From positions 3,410,001-3,474,000 of the forward strand of contig NC_089723.1 of NCBI RefSeq assembly GCF_035083965.1: a DNA stretch of 64,000 nucleotides, given 5' to 3'. A program made the position numbers and the translations under genes. The notes below the pieces were generated by a model. It did not search any database and was not told where the DNA came from. It saw nothing but the letters and a program-made list of their open reading frames with translations. This document shows positions 1-12,784 of this stretch, piece by piece. How positions within the stretch are numbered: the first letter of the stretch is position 1; each line of letters begins with the position of its first letter. This DNA comes from Branchiostoma lanceolatum. Lineage: Eukaryota > Chordata > Leptocardii > Amphioxiformes > Branchiostomatidae.

Positions 1-760
1 AAGAAAACAGAGACTGGACTATATACAATTAATATTACTAGATGAATAAATAAATACAGAGGTTAACAAAAAAGTAGATAGATGGACTTTTTGTCCACTG
101 CTGCTCAGTGAGAAGATTCCTTTTCACACCTTGGTCAACACCTGTTTCCCACACCTGGGCATGGTACAGCAAGGTGATACCAAGTCAAGTGAAGTGCACA
201 CTGGCGAGTCATCATTGCAGCATCTTTGTACTTCATTTGTTGGAGCAAGAAGCAAAGGAATATTTCACAAACTCAGTGCATAAAGTTAAAACTGCTGATC
301 TAGAAGGAAATGAAATCAAAGGAGTGGAAAATGAGAGAAAATCTGAATTTTGTAGGATGGGCATGGGCTAAGCAAGAAGCAATCTTTGTGGGTAATTAAA
401 TTTAAAACAATCAATTCACACTGAATCACGGTAGAAAAAAGTACAAATTGTGAAAATTGATCTTGATTAAAAGAAAAACCCAAGGGAGGTGTAGGAGTAA
501 ATATGAAATGAAAAATTAAGAAACATAAATCTATTTCTAATCATATGGAAGCTCATCTGTGTTGGTGTAAAGGCATGTGTCAATAAGGTCATGTGTCTGT
601 AACTTTTGTGAGTTTATGTTCACGGTTCGGAAGTGATTGGTCATTATTGATCCTGAAAAAGGCGACAGTGGTCGGATCCGTGCATGCCACATTGTTTGAA
701 GAAAAAGTTTAGCATTGTACTATATCTATTTCTAATCATGCTGTCGAACTTGCGTGGTAC

Positions 761-1779
761 CTCTCATTGGAGGTTCGATGCTCTCCACCAGGTAGATGTC
801 CCTGTTCTTGTAGGTGCTGAGGAACTCTCGGAAGGACAACACGTAGGCAGGCCAGGAACGATTCTCCTTCTTCCCCTCTTCGACATCCACCTTTACGTCA
901 CCATACTGTGCACTGGAAAACCAAGGGAATTATTGAAACATAATGTTTTGCCAAATTTTCTGCCAATATGCTTTAACGTTTTGCAGCTTTTGATTAATGT
1001 ACAAAAGTTGTGTACATCATTTTCATCACATTGCTGACCAGTGGATGATGCCTGTAATGAGCCTGTATCATATAATTTGTAATGCATATAATATAACGTT
1101 ACCAATAAATTACTGTAATGACATAATGACTGTAATTGGCCACAGGTCAAAAGACCTTATTATCATACATTGTACTATCATGCAAATGTATATGCTGTTT
1201 GTTGGGAAAGGAACAAAAGAACAGGCATTTCTTCTTGACTTTTCCATGTTGAACTTACGTTACTAACAAGTAGTTACATTTGTCACATAATTTGGAATGA
1301 CAACTAATAGATGCCTTTGTCAATCTATCAATGTAATAATTAGAGCATCTTGTATCATATGTATAATTTAGGAGCTGTCTGTCAAAAATTCTAAGATTCG
1401 TTGATGAAGGTTATACATCCAGGTAATAAGATACGCCAAAAATAATTACTCAAGCAACTGGATAAGATTGCCCCCCTCCCCCTTCAAATCACCTCAGGTA
1501 CTCGTCTGTCCACAGCTTGAAGGCTGCCGTCTTCTTCGCGGCATCTTTGAAGACCACGGGCTTCCCCGGCTTCACGTACTTATGGTAGAAGTCTCTCGGG
1601 TGGGGAACGTCTTGCAAGACTTCCACCATCCCGACGGGAGGCAGCTGGTTGCCGATGGGCTGTAAGTGGCCATGCGGCGGCGTGCTGCCTCCTCCACCGA
1701 CGGACTCGCCCGAATGGCTCGGTACAAGAGTTAGCCCGACGCAAATCACCAGAACAAGTTTCCAATAGCTTTCTTCCAT
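761..1779 (-). CDS. JmjC/cupin-8-type protein with signal peptide (5' part, continues past left edge)
   Basis: Two coding exons are visible: 1493-1779 (start ATG, 95 codons plus 2 nt) and 761-912. Their phases match (AG + T gives Ser), with donors GTGATT and GTACCA and a TTTTCCAG acceptor. The protein starts MEESYWKLVLVICVGLTLV, a hydrophobic N-terminus ending near a PSHSG cleavage site, so entry into the secretory pathway is likely. A longer open frame upstream to 1986 exists, but I chose the Met before the signal sequence. The rest (VEVLQDVPHPRDFYHKY..., GKPVVFKDAAKK, YGDVKVDVEEGKKEN, SFREFLSTYKNRDIYLVE) resembles the N-terminal part of cupin-8/JmjC Fe(II)/2-oxoglutarate oxygenases. The catalytic HxD...H part is not in the window and must lie left of position 1. 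It does not look like JMJD8. The family call is from pattern memory; the exact orthologue is not known. Confidence 0.7.
1384..1470. repeat. Copy (partial) of the 'CTCAAGCAACTGGAT' inverted-repeat element
   Basis: The stretch with ACTCAAGCAACTGGATAAG inside JmjC intron 1 recurs almost word for word at about 14385-14440 and 56925-56975, where it forms one end of a longer inverted-repeat element. Here only one end is recognisable. It is a dispersed non-coding repeat with no coding content. Confidence 0.5.
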
Positions 1780-1941
1780 GTTTGTGACAATCTTTTCTGT
1801 CAAGAGTTGTTGTTTCTGAGGAAAAATGATGCTCCGCTGACGTAAAAACCCCGTCAGACAACCTGTCGTTTGATTTTGCTGCCAATCTTCTTCCGCGTGA
1901 CGAGGTGGCTTCTGGGAAGGAGGTAACCTTGCGGAGTGGGC

Positions 1942-1952
1942 ATCACGTGACC
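1942..1952. promoter_or_regulatory. E-box (TCACGTGA) in presumed promoter of the JmjC gene
   Basis: ATCACGTGACC lies about 165 bp upstream of the start codon of the minus-strand JmjC gene. Its core is the perfect palindrome TCACGTGA, a USF/MITF/TFE-type site. A CRE-like CTGACGTAAA sits nearer the start, around 1837-1846. The role is inferred from position only. Confidence 0.35.
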
Positions 1953-1999
1953 GGCGGCTGCTGTCTGCAACTGGCGGGACCTCCACACATTCTTACCCC

Positions 2000-4900
2000 C
2001 AAAATGGGCTCCTTAATTATCTAAATCACGGCTCAAGTCTTCTCCAACACATCTTTAGGTAAGTCCTTGTACCTTAGGCACAGAATCCTGACAGAAATGG
2101 TGGGAAATGACACCATTCCTGTGACATGTGATGATGTTAATTTATGCATGCCCCTGTGGTGGCAGCCATGAAAATATGGTTCCCCCATGATGCCTCCACT
2201 ACATGCACCTGACTAGAAGTCTTCCTCAGTCTGAGGGGTGAACCGTTTTTCCTTCGTCACAGAGTCCTGGCGGTTTGCGATGCGAGATTTCAGAGAGCGG
2301 ACCTTTCTTCGACATCGGTGCAGCTTGCAGTGGAAATAATGAGCACGCTTGGCTCATCACAGATGACGGCATTTGCTGTGGTCACGACAGCCAGGATTTT
2401 CTCTCCAACCCACAAACTAACCAAGGCAATTTGTTTCTACAGAGGAATCAACTACTGCACCGTCTCAACCAACTGACGACTTGCCAGGAATTACCGTTAG
2501 TTAATGTTGCATCGTTTTACCCAAGACTTAAGATAACTAGCTAATATTCTGCTTGTCAGGATGGCTAATCTTGTGTCAGTGATAATTTCTGACCTTGACA
2601 ATCAGGGGATTCCTAATTCAAGTTGCAGGGGTGCTGCACTTCCATACTGTCACCATGCTTTTTTATGTCAGAATTCTGATGTAAAATTAATGCTGTCACA
2701 TTATTTTGCAAATGACCTTATTTTATTATTTGAAAATACCACCATATTAGCAACAATATACTTTATCAAAATCCATCATCAACTGTCACACCCACATCTT
2801 GTGCTCTTAACTTAAACCTTATTAAATAGGGGTTAAATAATGGGAACCTGATTGCTATTAAATGGTATATAAACATAATTCAATATTAGATCTCAGTGAC
2901 AACCATTTAATTTCTTCATAGTTACTCTTTAGAGGTAAGGTTTGCTTTCTCATTCAACTTCAAGACATTGATTTAAGGAAAGAAGGAAACATCTCACATT
3001 TGCATACGCTTTCAGACTGCTGCAGAAACCTTGCTAGATGGATGTTAGATTTCAAGTCTGACTTAAGATAGAAATACCTATTGGTAGATAACAAATCTTT
3101 AAATGCACCTGCAGAGTATAAATTCAATTCCAATCTCCACTGCTCTCCAATGACACCCATGATGATATTTACATATAGCCATGAGTCGCATAAGGCATGT
3201 GGTTTCCTTCACATAACTTCATTTTATTGAGATAAACAAAACACAAGCAGCAGTCACACTGACCAAATTGTTCCATAAAAATACTGTTGATTCACAATTA
3301 ACCAAACTATTAAGTTGTGAAGCCACACGCCATGGGATCATAATCCATGCTGAATTGTAAGTTGTAGAAATGTATAATCACCCAATGCAATGTTTCTTAG
3401 ATACTCATGATCAGTGTTTAAATGCCTTCTCGCACTGAAAAGCCATTTTGGACTAGTCCAGCTAGTGAAAAAGAAAAATTGGCATCTTGTCATACCAAGC
3501 ATATTTTGTCCTTTCAAATGTAAATGACTACATACCTACACATGAATTGTAATTGCCAATTGTTTTTCAGTCAGTAAAGGTATGTAGATCCTGATTGGAA
3601 ATGAAAATCAATTCCCGACTGGATATAGTGACTCATCTTGACCAGTTTTTAAACCCTCTTGCAATTGATCCACTCAAGGACCTCAGTCTATATAAATTAT
3701 AATGTTCTTGGTAAGGAGGTTAACCTCCTTGGTAAAACCAACCAGTAAAACTACTAAGGACCATGTTGTATGTTCATTTTAGAATAAGATGTGACAATTA
3801 TCTAGCTGACTGTTAATGTTTAATTAGTTAGTATGATGTTGTTAGATTTCATATTTTGTAGATTTGATTCTCCTTTGTAACCTTATTCAAGTCTTGTTCC
3901 CTTTCTATACCCAGAGTGGGGCCCATCTTAGGGGTTTGGGTCAGACAAAATGGCTTCCCCTGTTTGCCTTGCGTCACAGCTGAAGATCATGTGACCCACG
4001 TGTAGTCTCTCCCAGTCTCTCGCATAATTACCTCCCTATAAGCCGTGCATGGCTTTCTTACCACATCACTTCATTACCTTATTGTTGTGTTTAACCCAGT
4101 TATCATTTGTGATCACCTAAAGGGGTGGAAGAGGACTTGTTTTTGCAGTAAATTTGCGGAAAGAACCCTGTGGGGTCAGATAGAGGTCAGACAAAATGGC
4201 GGGCGGTTGGTTGGCAGCAGTGTGCTGCATGATCCAGTAGGTCATGTGATCACCATGAGGCTCTGGCTTGTCTGAGCTGTTTGTAAAAACGTTGGATAAG
4301 GCATGGAAGTCGAATGGAACCTCCTTGGATAAGGAACACTTTTCAAAGGTTAACCCAAAATCAGGGGGTTAAATCTGTTTATAAACAATGAAATGGTTAT
4401 CCAGCCTTCTTGATCAAACAGATTCTGGTCAAAGCAACTGATTTTATTTTATTGATAAGTTTATTTACTGAAGGTTAGGTGGTGTAGGCTTAAATTGTAT
4501 TTTGAAATGGTGGATGACTGTATATATGTCAGATTAGAATCTCTGCAGCTACTATAGCGCTGGCCTATATTTTCAACCTAATCTCCCAGTGAGCTATGTT
4601 AAACTAAAGCCATGGCAATGAAAAGGTATTTCAAAACCTACTATTTTACAGTGCACAGACAATGCCATTGTGTTCTATGGAAGCATATTAAGATACAAAG
4701 ACAGGAAAAATGGAGAGTATAGGTACGCAAAAAATAGTCACTCAAGTTCAATTTTATGTGGAGAGTATAATTTTTTACTCTCAAAACTCAGACTACATTT
4801 TTTTCATGGACATGGACACTGATAAGTACAGAAAGACTGGAGACAAAACACAATCTGACTTTATGATATTTATATTTTTTGTATTATTTCTGATGTACAT

Positions 4901-5680
4901 GTATTTCAATAGCCACAGTTCATGTTGTCTTTGTGCCTGAGCACTGCTTTCCAAGAAGGTCCTAGGAACCAACAAAACAAGCACACCTGGTTTAAAAACA
5001 TCATTACCAATTAATTGTCCATACAAGTAAAGCCATATTCCTACACATTTGTGTGTGTAGGCTTGTTTTCATATCTGGAATTCTGGATGAAGCTTATAAC
5101 ATTACAACCTTATGGCTTAAACTTTTTATCCACATTCTAACTTTTCTTTAGAATTAGATACATTTAGCTAAAGAGATATTTGCTTGAGATGACTGTGCTG
5201 TGGGTTGGCCTGTGCAAGTATGTACAAAATGTAGGTTACACTTACAGATCAAAATGTAGGTTACAGTTTTCACTTGAAGTAACTCAAAGTGTTTACTTAC
5301 AAAACAGAGCCAGGCTTGAAAGTGTGCATTTCTGTTGTTGAATTTTATCTTAATGTTAAGGTAATAAACATTGATTTCTTACCTGTGTTTTATCCTTCAT
5401 TATTGTTTTACCGCTTAGTTTAAGCTTGGTTTGTACCTAAATATAGATTTTCGTCGGTGCATATGGCATAATTTTCCCAACAAAGAATTGAACAACCAAA
5501 ACTCAAATTTTCCGTCAATTTGAATCAATGTTGATTATTTTCTCATTTCTTCATCAAAATGGTTCAACATTCTCCCTGTTGGATAGTTACAGCCAATTTG
5601 CAAAATTTAGTGAGAAAACGACTAACAAGCCTTCAGGGGGTTTTCCAAATGGTCCCCCACAAGCTACTATAGCAAAATCA
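2000..5680. other. Intergenic, no gene recognised
   Basis: AT-rich DNA between the JmjC promoter and the zinc-finger gene. The open frames here are short and show no family resemblance. Two stretches share the words GGTCAGACAAAATGGC (about 3940-3955 and 4185-4201), each followed by a CATGTGA/CACGTG-like motif within about 60 bp. The second reads AAAATGGCGGGCGG, a YY1-like word, so a non-coding first exon or TSS of the zinc-finger gene could lie here. This is speculative. Confidence 0.3.
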
Positions 5681-5683
5681 GTA

Positions 5684-6080
5684 GTGGAGGTCCCCTAACC
5701 ATAGTCTCTAGCTAGTAGACTATTAACTACGCCGGCTATAGCTAGGGAGAATATTTGCCAGGGTTTCGTTTGCAGGCTCCGTTACGAGGGCGAAATGTGA
5801 TCTTCACCGTGGACTACTGGCTAATTATTCCTTTTTCTGCCTAATTCTACGATCCATACGTCCGAAGAGGGTCTGGTGGAGGTCCCCTAACCATAGTCTC
5901 TACCAGACTAACTACGTCGGCTATAGGGAGAATATTTGCCAGGGTTTCGTTTGCAGGCTCCGTTAGGCGGGCGAAATGTGATCTTCACCATAGACTGACT
6001 CTACTGGCTAATTATTCCTTTTTCTGCCTAATTCTACGATTCATATGCCCGTAGAGGGCCTGGTGGAGGTCCTGTAACCA
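5684..6080. repeat. Two-unit tandem duplication, about 190 bp per unit
   Basis: Units start at the word GTGGAGGTCCCCTAACC at 5684 and 5876, and a third start (GTGGAGGTCCTGTAACC) at 6063 closes the array, giving periods of 192 and 187 bp. The units share TAGTCTCT, GCCGGCTATAG, GGGAGAATATTTGCCAGGG, GCGAAATGTGATCTTCACC and the CTAATTATTCC run. The TAGTCTCTACCAGACTAA and GGCTATAGGGAGAA words recur in the element at 14480-14530, so the duplicated unit is related to a dispersed repeat. Confidence 0.75.
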
Positions 6081-7172
6081 AGCAATGCAGCTGTTTTAGA
6101 ATTCCAGCAGCGTTCAGTTTCAACACAGCTTTTGGAAGTTGGCCAGGTTTAGTCACTCACTTTGGCCTCTTGACAGCGTTTTTCCTTTTAGAGTTCTCCT
6201 TGGACAAAAAGTGATGCAATCTTCGGATGTTTATTAAGTCCATTATCTAACATACAAGATTTGTAAGCAGCTAATCTTCCTGGACATAAAACATACAAAC
6301 GTAAAACATACAAATTACGTAAAAGTCATTACAGCAATCTATAGCTATGATACTCAGAATAGCTTCATAAGATTGTTAAGTTGCATTGTATTACTTCACA
6401 TACAAGCATGATACACTGTAGTTAACTTTTATGAATAATGCATAGACAGTACTACTTAAGTGCTAGACACATACATGGGAACTGTAGTGAAATCACATAA
6501 TAACTGGAAGATATACCTCTTGCTGGTTCCAAATAGGGGACTTGCATGCCCATTTTCCATAAAGTGTAATTAGCTATTTTAATCCCCATAATTTGTAGTG
6601 AAAGTTGTGTAATTTCATGGGTGGCAAAACATTTGCATAAAGCATTTTTAAGACCCCCCATGTACATGTAGACCCTCCCTAAAAATGTACAGGTGTCTGA
6701 TTGAGGTTGGGATGTTGGGAAGAAAGAAATGAGGTCATGTTTAGAAAATGTAAGGGTGTACATATAACATCTGTGTTATTCATGAAAACTAAACCATAGA
6801 CTAGGTTTCTGGGAACACAGCCAGCAAAAGCTTTCCACAAAAGGAAATGAGTCACAATAATTGGTACCAGAAAAAGAACTCATTTGAAAAAAAAAATCAA
6901 ACTAGCTTTGCTTCCGGGCTTGAAATTTATGACATTTTTTACACTTCCGGGCTTGAAATTTATGACATTCTTTACATGACTGTTTTTTTTTTGTTACACT
7001 TTTTTCATAATTTATGACTATGAGATTGAAACTGTAGGTTTAAAACTTTTGAATTAGTCATGCCAGGAAGGACCCCTACTCTTTTCGATAAATGTGAACA
7101 TGCTCGAGGTGTGGCTTATAATCTTCAATGTTTCTTCTCTTTTGCCACAGAGAAACAAAACCTTCCATCACC

Positions 7173-10100
7173 ATGGCAACAGACGTGAAGACCCCAGACT
7201 TCGACGACCTGTTGGCGGCGTTCGACATCCCCGACATGACGGAGGGGAAAGACGCATTCGAGCACGGGACGGACCAAGAGGCCCCCGTGGAGGGGTCAAG
7301 AGGGGACAACCTCACCCCGGTATGTCTTTTGTGATGTTTGCTTCTCTGTCATTTAGTCTTCAGTCGTAGTTGAATGGGCGTTACAAGGATGACGGCTGAG
7401 ACACAACGATTTACCGGTTTCGACCTTTTATTCAAAAGTCTTCATCAGAATGACAAAGAGTGGTATCGCACTTCCTTTTATAGCCTCTAATTGAAGTCAG
7501 GTCAGGGCATTCTGCTCCCTGCTTTAATTAGTCTACAGTCGATTACGACTCAAGGCACAAAAATTTGGCATGGTACAGTTCATTTGTTAGTGTTTACTTA
7601 CATCCCCTTTAAAAAAGAAATTTCCACTATAGGCTGTGATCGCTGAGAAATCAAATATTTGACTGGTCCACAAATTCCGTGGATTAAGAACAGATCTTTT
7701 CTGTTTTGTATTTTTTTTGTCTTAGGCCATGCCAATTTTATTTGTTACTTCTCGGAATAGCCTGTCGTGTTTTTCCCATTTTGAAAAGAAATAAATTTGG
7801 GTCACTATTCCCATTCACAAATTTTAACTCCCAATTTTACTATCTGTTCAGTTGTGAAATAGCCACCCCACCAAAATAGATTATAAAGGCCTGCACATAC
7901 CTAAAAAAGTGTGGTCACATTGGTCAGGATGTTTCGAACTAATTCAGTAGAACAAAACAGTGAATGTCAGACATAACATCATGCAAACAGGATTGAGTTG
8001 TACACATTGACTGCCGAGGTTAACCACAGGTAAAATTGAGCAACTTAAATCTTTAGCCGCTTATCTAACAGTATTCTATCGCAGATTTGAAAGTATGTAA
8101 CTGTATAGTTTATTTATTCTATTCCCTTTTCACAACCAGGACGGAGGAGCTCTGACCACTCCAGTCAAGCCGATGCCCCAGCTGCAGCGAACACGCGACA
8201 TCGTTCCAGAAATCCGCACCGACGCCAGCCCCGATCGCATGCCCAGTCCACTGGAGCCGATCTTTGACCTTCCTACCAACCAACCAGAAGCAACGGCCGA
8301 CGCCCTCAGCATCCAATCAGAGCAGCCGTACCATATACCAACCGTCAAACCAGAGCCTGACTCTGATGTGCCCTCTGTAGCCATTAAAAAGGAGCCAGTT
8401 CCTGATTTCCCTCTTGACCAATCACATCACTTGCCTGTCCTCAAGCAGAACCAATCAGAATCATTGTTAGATGAACTAACCAACCAATCAGAGACTGGTT
8501 TAGATAGTCTCAAATCTGAAGAAAAGTCCAGATCAGCAAGTCCTCAAGAAGAAGTAGCTAGTACCAAGAAGATTCCAACCATTCCCAAGACGAAAGTAGA
8601 TTTAAAGCCAGAATCAGACATAGAAAAGACTTCTACTAAAAGTTCAAGCATAGAAACTTCCAGTTCTAGAATAGAAAAACTTGTTACTTCCATTATTAGA
8701 GATGAAGAAAAAGTCGAACCGCTTCCACCAAAAAGTGATTTGAAAAGCTCTGAAACGAAAGTCTCAGCACCAGAACTACAACATGTAACCAACAGCCAGA
8801 CTAAAGCTAGAACCAGTGGAGACAGTAAATTAAAAAATCTTCTCAACTCTGAAGAAAAGACAAGTATTTCGACACTACCCACAGTGAAGAAAATTGCCCC
8901 CAAGCCAGCCAATAAGCCTGAGCCATCAGCTACCAAGGCAAAGGATCAAGTCGACGACGCCAAAACTACTAGTACTAACAAGCCTTACAACACGAGACCT
9001 CGTAAACAGAACCTAAAGTTCACATTCGAAGACGACTGTGAATTTGAGGACGACTTCGCTGACGAGCCTGAAAGGGACAAGCAGCCAGCTAAGAGTGTCT
9101 CTGTAGGTAACCAGAACTCCATTGCTGCCATGCAGCTTAAGGAACTCATGAGACAGGCAGATAAGGACAAAAAGGAGAGCGAGGCCGCTTCAGCAGGCCA
9201 GGGTTCGATTCCCAAGGTCCGAATCACCACCCTGAGAACTTCCCAAGGGACCATCATGACCGCTCAATCGGTTCCGAAACAGTCCATCATTCCTAGCTCG
9301 ACGAGTAGTAGCGGCAGCGTTGTTCCTATAGTCAGGACTCTGACCAGCGCTGCCATGGGCCAGCTGCACGTAGCACAAGCCACGGCGGCAAAAACTTCCG
9401 TCGTGTCCAGTCCTGCAACCGTCCAGTCCCCGGGTCAACTCAGCAACAGGGTGGTCACCCAGGTGTTGACTCCCGCGAACAACGCGTCCGTTCGGACCGC
9501 TCCCAGCGGGACCACCGTCCACACGGTGACCAATCTCGGCATTGCTTCCATACTCAACAAGCCGAACCCCGTCTCGACGTACAACCCAAACCTGAACGTC
9601 CCCGCCAAGTACAACTTCTCGGTCCCGAAGAACGGGCACAAGTGTATGGAGTGCGGGGACACCTTTCTCCTGTACACCAGCCTCCTCCACCACATGCAGC
9701 GTCGCAGCATCATGATCACCATCAACTGTAACATCTGCATGAAGAGCATGCTCTTCCAGAACAAGTGTGCACTCCTGTCACACTCCCGACTACACATGAA
9801 CCGCGGGAAGAAGATGAACTTGGCCTCGGCCATCGTCACACCGTTGCTGAAGGAACTGATGAACTTGGGACAGCCAAATCCAAGTGCGCCACCAGATGTC
9901 CACACCTCTATAGGGCAGACTATTGTCTCCAGTGCTAGCACCTCCACCGTTCAAAGAGCCACAGTTCAGACGGCCGTTACCAGCTCTGTCTCTTCGTCTC
10001 AAACTAGACCCTCACCGAGCCTGCAACAACTGGTCATGGGTTCGCAGCCCGGGGCCATGTCGTGCACCGAGTGCCGCATCATCGTCAACAGCGTTAGCTC

Positions 10101-11895
10101 GCTGGAGATCCACTTCCAGAGGAACACGTCTGACCTGAAGTCTCCCTCGTTGTGTTCGCTGTGCGGAGTTTTCTTCCCCAACAAGTGCATGCTGTGGGCC
10201 CACCAGCGCATTCACAAGAACCTCGCCCCCTACACGTGTCCTGAATGCGGGAAATGGGAGAAGGGTGGGCGGAGCGCGTTTCTAAAACATCTTCGCACAG
10301 CGTGCCACCATTACGCACGCGCAAAAGGTTACAAGTGCACGCACTGCGCGGCGGTGTACGACCACGTAAACCTCCTGAAAGCTCACGTGCAGAGCGCGCA
10401 TGCCGAACAGTTCTTCAAGTGCCCCATCTGCCCGATGGCGTTCAAAGCCATCCCCAACATTAGGGTCCATATACTGAACACACACGGAAACCAAGTGGCC
10501 GGGTACCGGTCCATCTACAAGTGTCCGTTGTGCGACACGGTCTTCACACAAACTACTCTGCTTTCCAGCCATTTAGATACGCACATTAACGACAAGAGTA
10601 ACCACATCGTCAGCCACTTCCGCTGTCTTGAGTGCCACAAGTCATTTGATCCCAGAGAAACGTTTCTACAGCACATGCAGACGGGTCATGTGGTCGACAT
10701 GTCAGATAGCATTGTCCTCTGCGATCTGTGCAAAGCGTCGTTCCCCTCCCTGATCGACATGGAGAGCCACAAGAAGTCGGCGCACAGCGCTTACTCTAAC
10801 CTCACAGCCCACACGTGCACCCAGTGCCACCAGAAGTTCGTGTCGGCACAGCTTCTACTCGATCACAAATGCGTGCAGCAAGGAGACAACAATTCAGTAA
10901 ACAACGACAGAAGCGGCAAGAAACACCAGTGCAGTCTGTGTTCGTACGTCGCTAAGACTGAAGGCAACCTGGTCAAGCACATGAAATTTCACGAGAAGCA
11001 AGGCGTCTTCTCGTGTCTTGAGTGCGGAAGACAGCTCTCAAGTCAAGAACTGTTAGCGGAGCATCTACAGACCCATACGAAGGGTACCGCCACGGTCCAC
11101 AACTGCTCTGAATGCAAAACGTCCTTTGTAAAGTTGAACCTGTTGCATGCACACATGGCAAAGGAGCACGGCATGCCTAAGAAGTACCCCTGTACGATGT
11201 GTAACCGCACGTTTGAAAGCCTACACAGCATGAAGCGGCATGTCCGGATCAACCACCAGGGGATCAAGCGCGTGTACCGCTGCTGGCACTGCAAAGAGAA
11301 ACCCATGTCGTACAGCAAACGCATCATGCTCGAGAAACACATCGTCTCCTTCCACGGCATCGCTAGCGAGGACATCGACTTTACTCAGATGCCGGATCCG
11401 AAGCAGCCCGTTTCGCCAGACCAAGAGGCTTCGACGGGAAACGAGAAGCGAAGGAGAAACGGCGGTCAGCAGGGCGGAACGGCGAAGAGACCGAAACGAG
11501 CAAAAATGGGATTCCAGTGCGCCAAGTGCGAGTTCACTACTGAAGTGAAGGAGGAGTTTCTACAGCACTTCCCACAGCACAGACTGAACCACACCTCCAT
11601 GCAGTGCATGGAATGTTCCACAAGCTTTCGCTCCGAGGAAGCGTTACGGAACCACCTGTTCGTCCAACACGAGTACCGCGACCAGGACGAGCTAACCAGC
11701 GTTCTGTCGGAAATGGTTGCTTACGCAGAAAAGGCCAACTCCCAACAAGATGGCGGCGTGAACGGTTTAGCGAATCCGCACAACGAGTGTAGTGTGTGCT
11801 TCAAAAGGTTCGATTCCGACTCTGCGCTTAAGACACACATGAGAACCCACGGCATGGCCTTCATTCGATCCAAGAGGTCAAGTTCAAATGACTAG
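7173..11895 (+). CDS. C2H2 zinc-finger protein, ZNF532/ZNF592/ZNF687 family
   Basis: Coding exons are 7173-7319 (49 codons, preceded by a TTGCCACAG acceptor at 7150, so a 5' non-coding exon lies upstream) and 8140-11895. They join in phase 0 to give 1300 residues. The start MATDVKTPDFDDLLAAFDIP is the hallmark N-terminus of ZNF592/532/687, nuclear cofactors that partner ZMYND8 in transcription and repair complexes. The first 500 residues are disordered and charged, with two SUMO-consensus sites (VKPE and IKKE, nt 8347-8394) and an acidic run EDDCEFEDDF. From about nt 9640 there are roughly 19 C2H2-like modules, several degenerate, down to a final finger CSVCFKRF near the C-terminus. A basic patch (KRRRN...KRPKRAK) lies near nt 11450. 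The stop TAG is at 11893. It probably represents the single pre-duplication orthologue, so no one vertebrate symbol is given. The minus-strand open frames under it are shadows. Confidence 0.93.
7721..7925. repeat. Copy of the 'GGCCA(C/T)ACCAATTT' element in zinc-finger gene intron
   Basis: CTTAGGCCATGCCAATTTTA followed by CGGAATAGCCTGTC, TTTGGGTCACT, CCCATTCACAAATTTTAAC and AAAGTGTGGTCA matches the element at 63586-63981 almost in order. The full element there has terminal inverted repeats; here the right end is not obvious. The same 820-bp intron also holds, at about 7395-7480, a sequence with CCGGTTTCGAC and TCTTCATCAGAATGAC, typical of the stem-loop repeats seen elsewhere in the window. 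Confidence 0.6.
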
Positions 11896-12503
11896 TTCAT
11901 CGAAAATTCCAGCAACCAGATAGATAATAAAGTCTTCACTAAGATTATGAGAACCCAGTCTATTTCTATTAGCAATATTTTCTGTTGTGTATATTTGTTA
12001 CGTACAATGTACATGTACATAATGTTTCATTACAGTATTGCCTAGGTGCAGTATTTTTTTGCAAAGAAAAAAAGAAAAGTATTCTTAGATTTGTAAGTAT
12101 TCTGATCAGATTTAGGTTGTAGGGTCTTAACCATATGCAACTGATAGATATGTTACTGAGTTGTATTCTGTTAATTCACATTTATAAAGTGTGACCTGAC
12201 TATATATGGTTTAACTAGATTTTGTACATGCCTGTTAAAAGCTAATGAATGTTCTCAATTCAGATACATTAATTAGAAAGGTGTAATTTTTGAAATTTCT
12301 GTTTTATATTCATCAACTGTTTTGAAATGTTACATTGTAATGATGGACAAATATAGAACTATTTTTCCTTAGTTTTATCAATGATTTGGAGTTAGCAGAG
12401 ATTAGCGGAGAGTACTTCAGTACACTGCCTGATAATTGAGTCAACTTTTCTTCCAGCGTAGGTCCTATATCATATTTTGTGACAAAAAAAGGTGAAATCC
12501 TCT

Positions 12504-12509
12504 AATAAA
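12504..12509 (+). terminator. Candidate poly(A) signal AATAAA for the zinc-finger gene
   Basis: A canonical AATAAA lies about 610 bp after the stop codon, followed by a T/GT-rich stretch. A closer AATAAA occurs at 11926-11931, only 31 bp after the stop. Which is used cannot be told from sequence. Confidence 0.35.
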
Positions 12510-12633
12510 GCTTGTTCAATATTATTCCAACTGGCACGACTGATTATGGACAAGAGATAGATTCTACATTTTTGAGGGATTTTTTTTTACCACACTGAAT
12601 TTATAAACCTATGGAAATGGAAAGTTGTTGTCA

Positions 12634-12784
12634 ATCATAGTGCCCATTAATACAATGCTAAACTTTCTTCCAACACTATTAGGTATTCACGGATCGAATT
12701 TTCGACGACCACTGTCGCCTTCTTCAGGATCATTGTATTATGATTACTACCAACAGAGCTTTCATTATAATCATAGTGCCCATT
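12634..12784. mobile_element. Short inserted element flanked by a 15-bp direct repeat
   Basis: ATCATAGTGCCCATT occurs exactly at 12634-12648 and 12770-12784, flanking about 121 bp. The insert contains TTCGACGACCACTGTCGCC and CTTCTTCAGGATC, words of the stem-loop repeat family also seen near 7400, 13740 and 48155. Exact flanking repeats of this length are typical target-site duplications of retroposed elements. No coding capacity. Confidence 0.6.

Noticed and set aside
761-1779. JMJD8 as the identity of the left-edge gene
   Set aside because: Both have a signal peptide and a cupin fold, but the visible residues do not match what I recall of JMJD8.
8119-11424. Many minus-strand open frames under the zinc-finger exon
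   Set aside because: They are antisense shadows of a strongly conserved coding frame.
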